A stretch of DNA of 64,000 nt from Prinsepia uniflora (GCA_032719365.1 CM064863.1:16315137-16379136); one strand, 5' to 3'; shown: positions 13,437 to 27,252, counted from the first letter of the stretch. Translations and numbers: made by a program. The notes: generated by a model from the letters alone, not told the origin.

Positions 13437-13970
13437 CCATTGATCTCACACCTGGGCCTCCTACCCGGTGTCCAGCACCTGCCCATCCAACTTATCCTGA
13501 CAAATTCCAGACTGTCACCTCAAGTCGGTCAAACGAACCAACTTATCCGACTTTCATTCCTTCTGACGTTCATCCCATTCCCACCGAGGTCGACACCTTT
13601 CAACACCTGCGATACTTCTAACGTCGTAACAGCCGACACTCACGGCTAGTAGGTACGCCACAATACCACTGCTTCCAGGCTCATCAGCCTTGATCCTTTC
13701 CCAAGTCAAGCGTACCTCGTACCAAGACTTCAGTACCTCATGTCAGTTGACAGTCAACAGGCACAACTTCTAAGCACACCAATTCTCAAGACGGCATCTA
13801 CTGACCTCAGTACCTCCATGATCCGTACTACTTCTGTCAGCGATTCGCACCGACCCCACTGGAGTCACCACGTATCTACTTACAACAACTATGCAACAAT
13901 TCATCTCACTGGTGGTCTCCTTAACCACCAGCCTAGTCAACCTATGGGATCACCATCAATGTCCCACTTT
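13437..13970. other. Spacer between the inverted LTR-like arms
   Basis: A roughly 530-bp stretch with moderate GC and no recognisable coding or structural feature. Before element A inserted, it joined directly to the end of the left arm at 3843. It would then be the loop of the inverted-repeat structure 3223-14487. Confidence 0.4.
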
Positions 13971-14487
13971 ACCTATCTGGGTGGGCGCCAATCCTGAGGT
14001 GGCCAAGTGTCCCATGGTCACTGGGCACAAAACCCATTGCAGGAAATGACCATGTTACCCTTAATTTCACAAATTACCATTTTGCCCTTCGTGTTTCCTG
14101 ACCTGTAACTTTGTCGTCCGACGTCCGATGACGGCATGCCCCCTGTCGTTGAAATCAGGGCATCGAGACCTTCCTAACGGTCCTCGAAGTTCGTGAAAAT
14201 TCCATATCGTAGGAAAAGTCAACAAATTACCCCTTTTTAACAAAATTACCAAAATACCCTCAAACTTCCGAACGTCATAACTTCCTCCTCGGATGTCAGA
14301 ATCGGATGTGCCACCTGTCTATGAACTCGTGACATCTCGAACTACGTCACGGTCATCGGTCAAAGTCCATTTGACAGTCCGAATGAAAAGTCAACATTTG
14401 TGCCCATTCTAGGGGCAAAATTGTCATTTTGCACCGTCCATCCGAAATCGTCCAACTAATTACTGATTATCCTCACTAATCCATCTA
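13971..14487 (-). mobile_element. LTR-like arm, right copy (minus orientation)
   Basis: It is the reverse complement of 3271-3785, running from the GGCGCCAATCCTGAGG block to the GATTATCCTCACTAATCC block at roughly 95% identity by eye. It lacks the last 48 bases that would contain TGTAACGACCCG, so its outer end is truncated at about 14487. Confidence 0.75.
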
Positions 14488-15250
14488 AAGGCACGTCCAT
14501 ATTGTAGGTTCTCTTCAATAACCTAATATGGACCAGTGATAGTCACTCCTTCTCAGCTTCCTTCCGTCATCCTTCAACGGAACACACAACGGTCCTCAAC
14601 TATGACATCACAAGTCATTCTACCTTAATCCAACTTAGCAAAATCCTATGGCACTCGCCACACAGGCCACTCCCAGGGTCACCAAGTACTCTTCCTACTC
14701 CCGAATACATCGACCCGTGTTCATGACTAAGGGGGGTCACAATTCCTGAAGTTTCTTCAATGAATCCTCAAGTCGACTCCAAAGTATCCATCTCTCGTAC
14801 TTGACATCTAACACCAACTCAGAATCAACACATATCTCATCGTCCAACTACACTTCTTGATTCCGAGATTCCAACCAGGTTGGAAGTATATCCACCTTTT
14901 CCAACCATGGTACTCAAACTGCAACACGAATACCACCACTGGACGAACCGCCCAAACGTCAACTCTGCTGCGCTTACGCAATCCACAACTCTTACGGATC
15001 ACAACCACGTGTCCGTAACCAAACCAACTCACCGACCAACTCACCTTTCGGTTCACACCATTTACGCACACTCAAAGGATGTCAATTATCACTCCTTCTG
15101 ATGATTGCATCCCAACCTTTCCAAGGTTCAATCCCGAGCACCACTCTTCGTACCTAGTTCTCAGCATCGGGATGCAGACCCAGTTGCCTGTCTGCTAGCC
15201 CATAGTGCATCTCGGTCCTCAATTAAGGACCAGCCCTCGGCCAATAGAGG
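14488..15250 (-). other. Probable interior fragment of a related non-coding LTR element
   Basis: No open frame of significance. The composition and short blocks, such as the inverted TTCCAACC...GGTTGGAA around 14868-14885, resemble the interior of element A (8780-8800) in the same orientation. It joins the truncated LTR-like arm without a visible polypurine tract. This points to a deleted remnant, though the assignment is tentative. Confidence 0.4.
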
Positions 15251-15359
15251 ATTTTCCTTGTAATTTTCAACTTTGAAATTCTGTAATACCTGCTCAAACT
15301 AAATGAGTACAATTTGATTTGAATGATGATAGAATTTTACCTTTTCTTCATAGCTTGTA

Positions 15360-16856
<1,497 letters not shown>

Positions 16857-16934
16857 CCGATGGGCCTTCTAGCTCGTGAATTCCGAGGGTTGATGGATGT
16901 TCTTTGCATAACTCTGGCCTCTGTAGCCTGTGTC
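16857..16934 (+). pseudogene. LINE-like RNase H relic, left part
   Basis: The frame reading AREFRGLMDVLCITL resembles the region before the C-terminal motif of the RNase H domain found in plant LINEs. It is cut by the outer solo LTR at 16934 and resumes in the same frame after the target duplication at 25954. It abuts the Athila RT relic without a clean boundary. Confidence 0.45.
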
Positions 16935-17279
16935 TGTAACGATCCGTCTCGAATTTTGGGATTAGATTAATGACTAATGAAGGATTAGTGAGATTAATTG
17001 GTGACTAGTTGAGCAAAATATGACGGACGATGTAAAATGACCGTTTTGCCCCTGGTCTTGGGCAAAATGTTGACTTCTGACCTGGGAGGTCCGATGGCCA
17101 AGGGTCGAGGACTGTTACATAGATCGGGTCGATATGAATCCATAGACAGGAAGCACGTCGAAATCGGACGTCGAACGAAGAAGTTATGGTCACGGGAGCG
17201 AAATCGGGGATTTGCATCTCGGGATCCGAATAAAAGATTAATTAATTATTATTGGGTAGATATTTTTGGTGGGACCCTT

Positions 17280-17305
17280 GGATGAGTGACACTTGTCACT
17301 CATCC
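17280..17305. promoter_or_regulatory. 26-bp perfect hairpin in the outer solo LTR
   Basis: The 12-bp arm GGATGAGTGACA is followed by CT and then the exact reverse complement of the arm. The same palindrome recurs at 23131-23156, and with one mismatch at 27253-27278 and 33788-33813. Confidence 0.7.
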
Positions 17306-20300
17306 CATTGGTCAATACCCCAAAAAGGTGGATCTAAACATTAAAAATATGATTTATTGTCTTCATGCAATCCCAGCCATCCATCTCATTTCCAAGATTG
17401 CATCTGCACCATCCGTTCCACCTTCTTTTTCTTTTATTCTGATCAGTCATCTCTCTCTCTCTCTCGACATCTCTCTCTCTCTCATCATCTCTCAAGCCGC
17501 GAAGAACAAGCTTGCACAACCTCAAATGATCACAACCACCCAACCTGGTCCTAGACAGTGTGGAACTGGAAGTGGGAGGAAGTTAGGAGGTCTGAGAAGG
17601 TGACGGGGAGGATTTCAAAGCAGTCCATGGCAGGGGTAGGCCGGAAACCCGAAAAACCTGCATGACCCATTTAACCTTTTTTGTAACTTTTAGGTTTGAC
17701 GTCTAAAACTTATGCTCATACTTAAGTTTGATTCTAAGGACCAGGACGAATCTTTTGATGCTGGTTTCGTGGATCCAGACGGCTGGAAAAGTAAGGAACA
17801 TGGAGGATGATTTTCGGGGCTACGGGTTATGGATCGCAGGTATAAACCTTGACGCCCTTTGTTGTTTTTGGACCAATAGAACTGTAGAATAAACTTAGAC
17901 GAATCCATAGGTGGAAACCCCGTCAAAAATGGTGTCCGGGATTGGGAGAACCGATCGGGTCGGTCCGTCGATTTGGTTGAACTGGACCGAACCAGCGAAC
18001 CGGTTCAGACTAGGTTCGCTGGAGGTTGACGATGAACAGTACCCGGCTCGTGGGTTTCATGCGCAGGGAGTTCAGGCTAAGAGTGGGGGCGCATGAGGGG
18101 TATTTTGGGGAAACTTTCAACATGTGAATTAATCTATTCGATGTAACGAACATTTTGGGACTAGTTTCGTATCGATCGGACATCGTCTCGATATGTTTCG
18201 GGATGTCCGAAGGTTTAATGGCTAGTTTAAAAATACTTAAAAATTTGGAAAAATTATAGGGCTTTAGTAGGAGGTTAATGAAGAGGTTAGTAACCCTTTA
18301 GTGTGATTTGGACGAGTTTAGAAGTCCCAGTGATAGTGGTGTGGCCCAGGAAGGCCTATGGCACGCGTATCGAGGAGGCAACGTAGGATGGTTTGTGAGT
18401 GGACTTTGTTTTCTAAACTGTGATGCATGCATAACTATTTTCTATGTTTTACATACGTGATTTCTATGATGATGATTGTGGCATTGGTGGATTATATGAT
18501 TGCACGTATTTCGAGGTAAACTCGTATTTACACGTATTTCGAGATGGACGAGTTTATACTATTGCTATGTGAATGTGAATTCAATAATGATTCTGTGGCA
18601 TGGTTTTGGTTTTAGAAAGATGAACTTGGGCATGAGACCCATTTGAGTTATGTGATCGGGCTAGGGGCCCAGTTGGTTTGCGAAATCGGGCTGAGACCCT
18701 TTTTAGTTATGTGATCGGGTCGGGGGCCCAGTGGTTTACAAAATCGGGCATGAGGCCCAGTTAAGTTTTATAAATGTGATTTCGGGTCTAGGACTCTGTT
18801 TCATGAATGTGATTTCGGGCCGGGGACCCTAAATGGATTGTAACGACCCGTCCCGACAAACAGGATTAGATTAGTGATTAATGACGGATTAGTAAAGTTA
18901 ATCGGTGATTAGTTGGATAATTTCGGACGGATGGTGCAGAATGACGATTTTGCCCCTAGAATTGGGCAAAATGTTGACTTTTCGATCGGGCTATCAAATG
19001 GACTTTGACCGATGACTGTGATGTAATTTGGGACGTCATGAGTTCATAGACAAGTGGCACGTCCGATTCCGACATCCGAGGAGAAAGTTATGACGTTCGG
19101 AAGTTCAAGGGTATTTTGGTAATCTAGTTAAAAAGGGGCAAAAGGTTGACTTTTCGTGCAACATGTCATTTGCACGAACCTCGAGGACCGTTAGGAAGGT
19201 ATTGATTCCCTGAGCACGACATGCGGCATACTGTCATCAGACATCGGACGGTTTTGTTATAAGTCCAAAACGCGAGGGGCAAAATGGTAAATTTCAGGGG
19301 CAAGGGCAATTTGGTCTTTTTGGATGTGACCAACTATGTTTGGACATATGGCTGACTGAGAACTTGTGCCTAGTAGAATTGGGATACTTGTCCTTGCTCT
19401 AGAGGGTTGTGGAAGGTTGGACGACCGCCTCAATTGTTTTAAAACATGGCTGATATTTGTTTGTGCACAATGCTTGAATGAGAAAACACAGGAAAACAGG
19501 GACGATGAACAAACTGATAACCCAACCCATTAAGAGAATGACCCTTTGTTTATGGTTTGTTCATCAAATTTATTAAGCGTGATGAGACAGAGTTGAGGGT
19601 GGTGGCACATCGGCCACAACAACAGGGGAAGGTAAGAAACCCGTGAGTCCCCTGTTTGGTTTTGAAATATTGGAATCGACTTGAAGGGTTAATGAGCCCA
19701 ATTGATTAATTGGATGTTGATTATGAAGTGTTTAGGAGTTGGATGGACTGGGAATGGTGGCTCGCCGTGGAAGCAGAGGAAACCGTGACTGGTAAGTAAG
19801 GAGTCGAAAGTGGTGATTTTTGTTTTGGTGCCCGATATTCGAATTCAGGAATTAGGAAGTGTTTCTGGAGGTTCTAGTGCCGGTTTGAAATCAACAGGGA
19901 TGAAGGTGGTGGCTGGAAAGATGACGACTGAACGTCGAACAGTGCCCAGTTTTCCTTCGTTTTGGGAGGTAAGTTCCAAGCTTAAAACGTTTGTTTTAAA
20001 GGGTCTAAACGATTATGCGCAATGAGTCAAACCTGTAGGACTAACTAGAATTTAAAACCAGTCGAAAATAAGGGAAAATGGGGTCGAACCGCCCATTCCG
20101 GCTTGGTCCAACCGGTCTGAACCGGGTCAGCGAGAGGAAGATGGTGACACTGTTCACGCGCGTGGGTTTCACGTGCAGGAAGTTCCAGGCGCGTGTGGGG
20201 GCACGTGAAGGGTAGTTTGGGGAATCTTCCAACATTACTTTTAAAGTATTTGATGTAACGAACATTTTGGCACTGGTTTCGAGACGATCGGACATCGTCT

Positions 20301-21539
20301 CGATATGTTTCGGAAGGTCCGAAGGTTTTAGGCCTCAGTTAAAATAGTTAAAATTCGAGAAAATTACGGGGCTTATGTTAGGACCGGTCCCAAATCCCCA
20401 GGGATTAACGTGGGACCCGCCTGATCCTGTCTGACACCACGTGTCAGACCAGGGAAAATTCCAACTCTAGCCCTCGCCGGGGCTATCAGAGTGCGTCAGG
20501 ATCATAGGAGGAGGGGAGTGATGTCTCGTCTCTGCTACAGCCCGCATCCGCGATCAACCTGAAGGGCGTTAAAACACGAAAACTGTGAGTGGACAAAAAT
20601 AAACATTTCATTTAAAAACACTTTCGTATAAAGACATTTATGCCCTTCAATAAAAGCATATGCATGCATTCAAAAACCTTTTATTAAAACGTTCATAAAA
20701 CCATTTGTCAAACATTTACAAAACCTTTCAAGGGTTCATGCCCGGTTCCCATAAACTGTCATGACCCATAAAAACCTTTCAAGGGTTCATGCCCGGCCCC
20801 ATAAACCATCATGACCCATATATCCATTTGGGTCCTCGACCCGAAATCACAAACTTACAAACCATAAACCAAAACATGGGAACTCAGCCCCAAATCAACG
20901 TACGTGGGACTCAGGCCAACCCATTCTCAGTGAAATACCAAAACATACAATACGGCGTCTTTGCCCCCAAATCATTTCTAAAACATCGAATACGGGGTCT
21001 CACCCCAACACACTTTCCGAATCATAAAACACGGAATACGGGGTCTCCGCCCTCAAATCACTTCCCATGAAACCACATACGTATCGACATACGTATAACC
21101 CATCCGAGGCACTTCCGAGAAGATGCCAACCCGGGGCACACAGCCCCTAGGGATCACATCCCCAATATAGTCACGATTAATCATATCTATACTAGTGTGC
21201 ACACTACTCGGGGTCTCACTCTGAGTCTTCTCCTAGGAATCTCCATCTGGGAGGCTCAATCTCTGGATCTAGTCCGAGCTCTATCTCTAGATCTAGTCCA
21301 CATATCTCTCCGGAATCTGGTCCGGGACCACATCATATCTCTCCGGAATCTGGTCCGGGACCACATCATATCTAGTAACCACCACTCCTGGAACAGGATC
21401 CCTATGGGGATACCCATTCTGGTTTATGGATCGTGACTCTCCAGGTCGACGTTGGAGGAGACCATATAATCAATATGGAGGGTTCATTCATTTTCAAATC
21501 TCTTTCTTTCTTTCTCAAATAATTTCTTTCTCAAAACTC

Positions 21540-21985
21540 ATTTCTCAACTGGGTCTCATACCCGATTCATCTCAACAGGATTCCTCGAATCCGATTCAAA
21601 TCCATTTCACAAGCCTCGGCCTAAATCCACAGTTCAACTGGGTCTCATGCCCGAATTCTCATTTCACAAACTGAACTGGGACTCAAGCACGATGTTACAC
21701 TCAACTGGGCATCTAGCCCGATATCACGATAACTGGGCCCTACGCCCGAAACCATAACTCAACGGGACCTCAAGTCCGATTTCACAACCAACGGGGCCTC
21801 AAGCCCGATATTATAAACCAACGGGGCATCAAGCCCGATAGTACTACTAACCGGGCCTCAAACCCGAATCGTAAACCAACTGGCCCCTCGACCCGATCGT
21901 ATAACACAAATGGACCCTCGGTCCGATTCCTCGTCAATTCAAATGGACTCCAAGTCCGAGAGTTCCTAAATCAAATGGGCCTCAT
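21540..21985 (-). repeat. Expanded LTR minisatellite (about 13 units)
   Basis: Imperfect units of about 25-40 bp of the form AACTGGG-CTC-x-GCCCGA-TTTCA repeat across the region. The core is the same CTGGGCC...GCCCGA element that occurs 2-5 times in the other LTRs of the group. Confidence 0.75.
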
Positions 21986-23130
21986 GCCCGATTTCATATT
22001 TCCAAATCTAAAATCCATTCATTAAACCCTCATTGAAAACTTAGAAAGTATAAGCAACGTATAAAACTGGAAATCTCGAAATACGTGCAAATACGTAAAT
22101 CCTAGGCTACCACAAACAAATGCACTCATGGCATCACAAAACATATATTAAAACAATTGTAAAACATTTATGCATGCATCAATTTCGAGAGAAGGGTCCA
22201 CTCACAGACCGTCTGAAGCCGCGCCTCGATACGCGTGTCATAATCGTCTCCCGGGTCAATCGTCGCCTCCGGGATTCCCGAACCTGTCCAAATTCATTTA
22301 GTGGGTTACTAACTACTTATAGAACCCCTCACTAAAGCCCCGTAATTTTTCGGATTTTCTAACTATTTTTAAAATCGATCCTAAACCTTCGGACAGCCCG
22401 AACTATATCGAAACGATGTCCGATTGACACGAAACCAGTCCCAAAATGTTCGTTACATCGAATAGATGAAATTACATGTTGGAACCACCCCAAAATTATG
22501 TCCCACACGCCTCCACGCGCAGTCTAAAGGGGCTGCACGTGGGGCTCACGCGCCTTGCGACTGTTCATCTTCCCCAGCGTGTAAACAGGTCCAGACCGGT
22601 TTTCTGTGCAATCCGGGCCAGTTTCCTCCTCCATTTTTCGTCCAATCTCTTCCTTTTCGATTCCAATCTTCCTATTTTCAAGTTTTCTATCAATTCCAAT
22701 CCTTAAAACTAACTAAAACTCCATAAAACCTAACCATGTTCAAATGCCTCACGGCCATAATTTTTCCCGGCCACCCTCCAGGCCTCCTCCATCGTGAACC
22801 GCTCTTAATAGCTTCCTAAAAACCCCCTATCAACCTAATAACCTCAACCTAATCACCCAAAACCGGCCATAATGCACAAATCGATAAAACATGGAAAAAA
22901 ACTCAAACCGAGTACTTTCTCGGTCCATGGCCACCGTCCACGGTGGCGTCGCCTCCCGCCTGCCACCGTCGTCAATCTTCACCCCTCTCACTCTCAGGAC
23001 CTCACAACCATGCTCATAGGGTAAGGTTTTGGATTTGGGGTTGAATGGAATCGGGTTTGGGTTTTGGTAATGGAAAAAGAATGATCGATGAAGGTAATAG
23101 AAAATGCATGAATGAAAATGAATGTTCAGT

Positions 23131-23156
23131 GGATGAGTGACACTTGTCACTCATCC
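23131..23156. promoter_or_regulatory. 26-bp perfect hairpin in the inner solo LTR
   Basis: Identical to the copy at 17280-17305: arm GGATGAGTGACA, spacer CT, complementary arm. Confidence 0.7.
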
Positions 23157-24309
23157 ATTGGGCCACTGACAAAACCCTGGGCCCCACCTAATTCCACTTG
23201 CCTCGAAAAACGTGCTAGTGTGAATAGTACTTTACAACTTCCGTGAACCGTAACTTCGCCGTCGAACGTCCGAATTCGGCGTGCCGCCTGTCTACGGATT
23301 CGTATCATCCCGATCTACATAACGGTCTTCGGCCCTCGTCCATCGGACCTCTCAGTCAAAAAGTCAACTTTTAGCTTCTATTCACCTAAATTACCAAAAT
23401 GACCTTGGACTTCCGAACGTCATAACTTCCTCCTTGAACGTCGGAATTGAGCGTGCCACTTGTCTATGAACTCGTGATGTCACGAACTACGTCACAATCA
23501 TCGACCAAAGTCCATTTGACTGCCGAAACAAAAAGTCAACGATATGCCCATTCTAGAGGCAAAATCGTCATTTCGCCCGAACGTTCGCTAATCCTCGTAT
23601 AATCCGTGATTAGTCTTGCTAATCCAGCATTAATTCTTAATTAATCTATTTAATTCGGGACGGGTCGTCACAGCTTAAGTATGATCATTGTAAAGTAGTT
23701 AGTGACCGTATTATGGGATTTGGACAGGTTCGGGAAAGCCGGGGATAGCAGATTAGCCGGGAACGGCATAAGTGAGCGTGTATCGAGGCGACGGCATAAT
23801 AGTTTATGAGTGGACTTTGCTTTCGAACTTATGATGCATGCATATATGTTTTTATATGTTTTCTATACGTGATTCTATGATTTGGTTTATGATCTTGATG
23901 ATTTACGGTTTTGCACATATTTCAAGAAATTGACGTATTTGCACTTTTTACGAGATTTCTATTATCTTGTGATTTGACGATGGTTTTAATGATTTGATTT
24001 CGGGATTTGAAATATGATTTGATTTCAATAATTTGAAATAGATTTCGGAAAAGTGATTTCGGGCTTGGAGCCCTGTTCATGTGATTTCGGAAAATGAGCT
24101 TTTGGTTTTGAAACTCGATTTTGGAAATGAGATTTCGGATTTGGTTTTGAGACTTGAAAAGGAAATTCTGGATTTGGGTTCAGGATGGTGGTTCCGGATT
24201 ATAGCTTACGGAATCATTCTTGTGAATTCGAATGTGAATTTTTTGTGGTTTTCAGTTGATTGAAAAGTGGTTTTGGGTTTAAAGACCCGAAAAAAAGAAA
24301 AAGAAAAAC

Positions 24310-24545
24310 CGTTGGATCTCGTTTTGAGTTTAAAGACTCGGTTGATTGACGGGGGGAGGACCCTAGATGGATATGTTTTGAGTTTAAAGACTCGGTATAT
24401 GTTTTGAGTTTAAAGACTCGGTTATGATACCCCCCCCCCCCCCCCCCCCCCCGAGGCTTGTTGATTGTGTTTTGAGTTTAAAGACTCGTTGATATCCCGG
24501 GAAGGCCTGATTATGTGCATGGTTTTGAGTTTAAAGACCCGGGCG
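24310..24545 (+). repeat. Array with TTTTGAGTTTAAAGACTCGG units
   Basis: Five or six copies of a roughly 20-bp core (TTTTGAGTTTAAAGACTCGG or a close variant) are spaced irregularly within the right arm of the middle solo LTR. They replace the CTGGGCC-type minisatellite seen at this place in relatives. Confidence 0.75.
24430..24452 (+). repeat. Poly(C) tract, 23 bases
   Basis: An uninterrupted C run inside the preceding array. Such runs are prone to sequencing length error. Confidence 0.85.
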
Positions 24546-25953
24546 CACTTGAGATCCAGGAAACTCGCATGATTGATATTTTCACTGGTTTTCCGATGTT
24601 TTGGGCGATGGCCCGGATGATTTGGCTTTGATGAGTTTTGGGGCTGAGTACCCGTACTTTTAGATCGATTTGTGCTTTTGGGCTAAGGCCCTGGATTTGA
24701 GTTGCGGATTTTAGGAAAGAAATGATTCTGGTTTTTCATTAATGGTTTTGGATATAAAATGGTTTTATGGAATGAGTTTTATATGCAAGCATTGGTTTTT
24801 TTAAATGGAGGGTATAAATGCAAGCGTTTTAATGAACTGTTTTTGAACTTATGCTTTATTTCTGTCCACTCACAGTCTTTTCATATTTTCGATACCATCT
24901 AGGTTGTCGCGGTGCGGGCTGTTGTTTGAGAGAGACAGAGACATCACACACGCGATCCACAGTACTCTACGCACTCTGGGAAGTCCGGAAATTTTTGGAC
25001 GGTCGTATCGAGAATCCCTTGTTTGACTTACGTGTCACATGGAGGTTGGACGTCGGTTTAGCCTCCGTGTCATGCGTAAGTTAGACGGGAGCAGGGCTTA
25101 GCCCTTAATCCCGGGGGATTGGGGGTGGGTCCTGTCATGGATTGTGATGTTTTATGAGATATTTCGGGCAGGGCCCATTGAGATGTTTTGAAATGACTTT
25201 GTAAAACTGTTTTCCATATACCATCTTGATACGAGGACATGTGATGGTCTCCTCTAGGTGTCTGCGACACTGGGGAAGTCATGGTGCATTGCATGCGAGT
25301 GGTCATTATACGGAGCTACCGGACCGTATGGTGACTCAAGAGTATGAATTCTATGATTAGATGTCTAGGACGTCAGACATCTAGGATGTCAGAGATATTG
25401 ACCCGGAGAGACCCCGGGTAGCACGCGTTGCTTATTACCATGAGATATGACGTCTGGGACGTCAAACGTCTGGGACGCTAGGCATCTGGGATGCCGAGGA
25501 TGGTTATGTGGTAAATATGGACTATTGGATCTATGAAATGGTTTTTCGGTTGGATTTGTGTTTATGGATTTGGGCAGTGGCCCACTTGGTTTTGGATTTA
25601 CGATTTTTGGGCTAATACCCTAATAGCTTATTTGAGTAAATGTTTTGATTACTGATTTTCGATGCATGCATACTTTTTAGTGAATGGCATAAATATCTTT
25701 ATGAGATGTGTTTTTTATGAACTTGTTGATTTTCGTCCACTCACAGTTCTGAATGGTTTATTGCCCTTCAGGTTTATCAAGAATACGAGCTGTAGCGGAG
25801 ACCGAGACATCGCACTTCTCCACCGATCCTGGCGCGCTCTGGGAGCCCCGTGTGGGCTGAGGTACGTATTATCCCTTGTCTGACACTTCGTGTCAAACGG
25901 GAGCATAACGCATCCCACGTTAATCCCGGGGGGATTGGGATGGGTCGTGTCAG

Positions 25954-26060
25954 TGTCCCTCAGTCGGCCAACTCTGTTGCTCATAGTTTGGCCTAGGATG
26001 GACGACGTACTCAAGAATGAACCAGATGAGGCCTAATTTATTTTATTATTGTTCCTTTTA
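25954..26060 (+). pseudogene. LINE-like RNase H relic, right part
   Basis: After the target duplication, the frame reads PQSANSVAHSLA, the conserved C-terminal motif of RNase H domains in plant LINE-type retrotransposons, and then reaches a stop. It continues the frame interrupted at 16934. An AT-rich, T-rich stretch follows and may be 3' untranslated sequence. Confidence 0.55.
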
Positions 26061-26744
26061 TTATTGTTGAACCCTAGAAACATGAATACTAGGATTATTT
26101 GAAATTGAATCATGATTGATTGTTTTGATAAAATTGCATAATATTATTTTTATGTTCTATCAATTCGAAGTTCATGCATGTCTGATGTTTAATATATGGA
26201 CGATTAATTTGATTTGATGATTATGATTGCTAATTAAATTGGGAATTGTTTTTTGTTTTTGTTTTTTGGATTTCAATTTTTGTAAAAATGAACTTTGATG
26301 CTTGCGGCTAGGTTCTTTGGTTCATAACAATAATGATGATAATTATTGTTGAAATATAGAATTGGATTCAGGTTTGGATATGTGATGATGATCATAACAG
26401 AATATTGCGGTTGTTTGTTTTCCCGACGCTAGGGCATCTGTTGCCTAGCTAGACTCTCAAAGGCAACCCACCAGAAACCCAAAAGGTTTATTGATTAAGA
26501 AAGTTAGCCCAACAACCCAAAATCCAAACAGCCTAGAAGGCTCAATCCAAAACAAAAGCCTTAGTCCAGCAAGCAAGCCCACTGTTAGAGCCCAGTGGCT
26601 AGAAGCCCACGGCTTAGGCCAGGCTCAACTCGACTCAGTAAGATCGGCTCGGATAATCAAGACTGGCTCGATTGGCATGGCTCGGCTCGGCCCGACCAGT
26701 GCAGCTCAGTTTGGAAGGCTCGACTCGACCAGCTTGGCTCTATC
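26061..26744. other. Unassigned DNA left of element B
   Basis: The first 350 bases are AT-rich. The last 250 are a low-complexity stretch with repeated GGCTCGRCTCG-type words, which also occur to the right of element B (36520-36565). I see no gene or element boundary in it. Confidence 0.5.
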
Positions 26745-26878
26745 TGTAACGACCCGTCCCGAATTCCGGGATTAGTTTAGTGACTAATCTTGATTAGCGA
26801 GGTTGAACGGTGGTTAGTAGGGCGGAATCGGACAAAATGTGCAAAATGACCGTTTTGCCCCTGGTCGTGGGCAAAATG

Positions 26879-26943
26879 TTGACTTTTTGTTCGGGCGGTC
26901 AAATGGACTTTGACCGATGACCGTGACGTAGTTCGGGACGTCA
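26879..26943 (+). promoter_or_regulatory. W-box and TGACG cluster in LTR
   Basis: Within 65 bp there are TTGACT (26879), GGTCAA (26897, a W-box on the other strand), TTGACC (26910), TGACG (26924) and CGTCA (26939). These match the cores bound by WRKY and TGA-type bZIP factors. The block is kept at the same place in the other LTRs and LTR fragments of the group. That it drives transcription is inference. Confidence 0.55.
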
Positions 26944-27252
26944 CGAGTTCATAGACAGGTGGCACGTTCGATTCCGACATTCGTAGAGAAAGTTATGGTG
27001 TTCGGAAGTTGAGGGGTATTTTGGTAATTTGGCTTATTAGGGGCCAAATGTTGACTTTCTGATCGGGAGGTCCGATGGGCGAGGGCCAAGGACCGTTACG
27101 TAGGTATCGTCGATACGAATCCAACGACAGGCGGCATGCCGAAATCGGAGATCCGACGACGACGTTATGGTCAAGGAAACGAACTAACGAACCGAGGCCG
27201 GGATTAAAATAATATTATAAAAATGAATAGTGACCGTTGACCCTACACACCT

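Larger units (their letters stand above)
20376..23672 (-). mobile_element. Inner solo LTR (3297 bp, minus orientation)
   Basis: In minus orientation it starts TGTGACGACCCGTCCC at 23672 and ends at 20376 (plus strand reads TGTTAGGACCGGTCCC). The perfect duplication GCTTA flanks it (20371-20375 and 23673-23677). It carries an expanded minisatellite at 21540-21985 and the 26-bp hairpin at 23131. No interior sequence is present. Confidence 0.93.
18839..25137 (+). mobile_element. Middle solo LTR, carrying the inner solo LTR
   Basis: It starts TGTAACGACCCGTCCC at 18839 and ends GGTGGGTCCTGTCA at 25137. The perfect duplication TGGAT flanks it (18834-18838 and 25138-25142). Without the inner insertion it is about 3.0 kb. 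It lies in the same orientation as the outer LTR and, like it, has no interior region. Confidence 0.92.
16935..25953 (+). mobile_element. Outer solo LTR, carrying two nested solo LTRs
   Basis: It starts TGTAACGATCCG at 16935 and ends GGATGGGTCGTGTCA at 25953. The perfect duplication GTGTC flanks it (16930-16934 and 25954-25958). With the nested insertion 18839-25142 removed it is about 2.7 kb, the size of other LTRs here. No primer site, polypurine tract or interior remains, so it is a solo LTR made by LTR-LTR recombination. Blocks include the 26-bp hairpin at 17280 and a CT-rich tract at 17455-17490. Confidence 0.92.

Noticed and set aside
15203..15207. TAGTG as the right partner of TAGTG at 3218-3222, making 3223-15202 one element
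   Set aside because: The left end is a good TG start, but the supposed right end (GCCCA) is unlike any LTR end of this group, and a random pentamer match within the searched stretch is fairly likely.
20789..22335. Several short plus-strand frames rich in Pro, Asn and His
   Set aside because: They come from the minisatellite of the inner solo LTR and have no domain.
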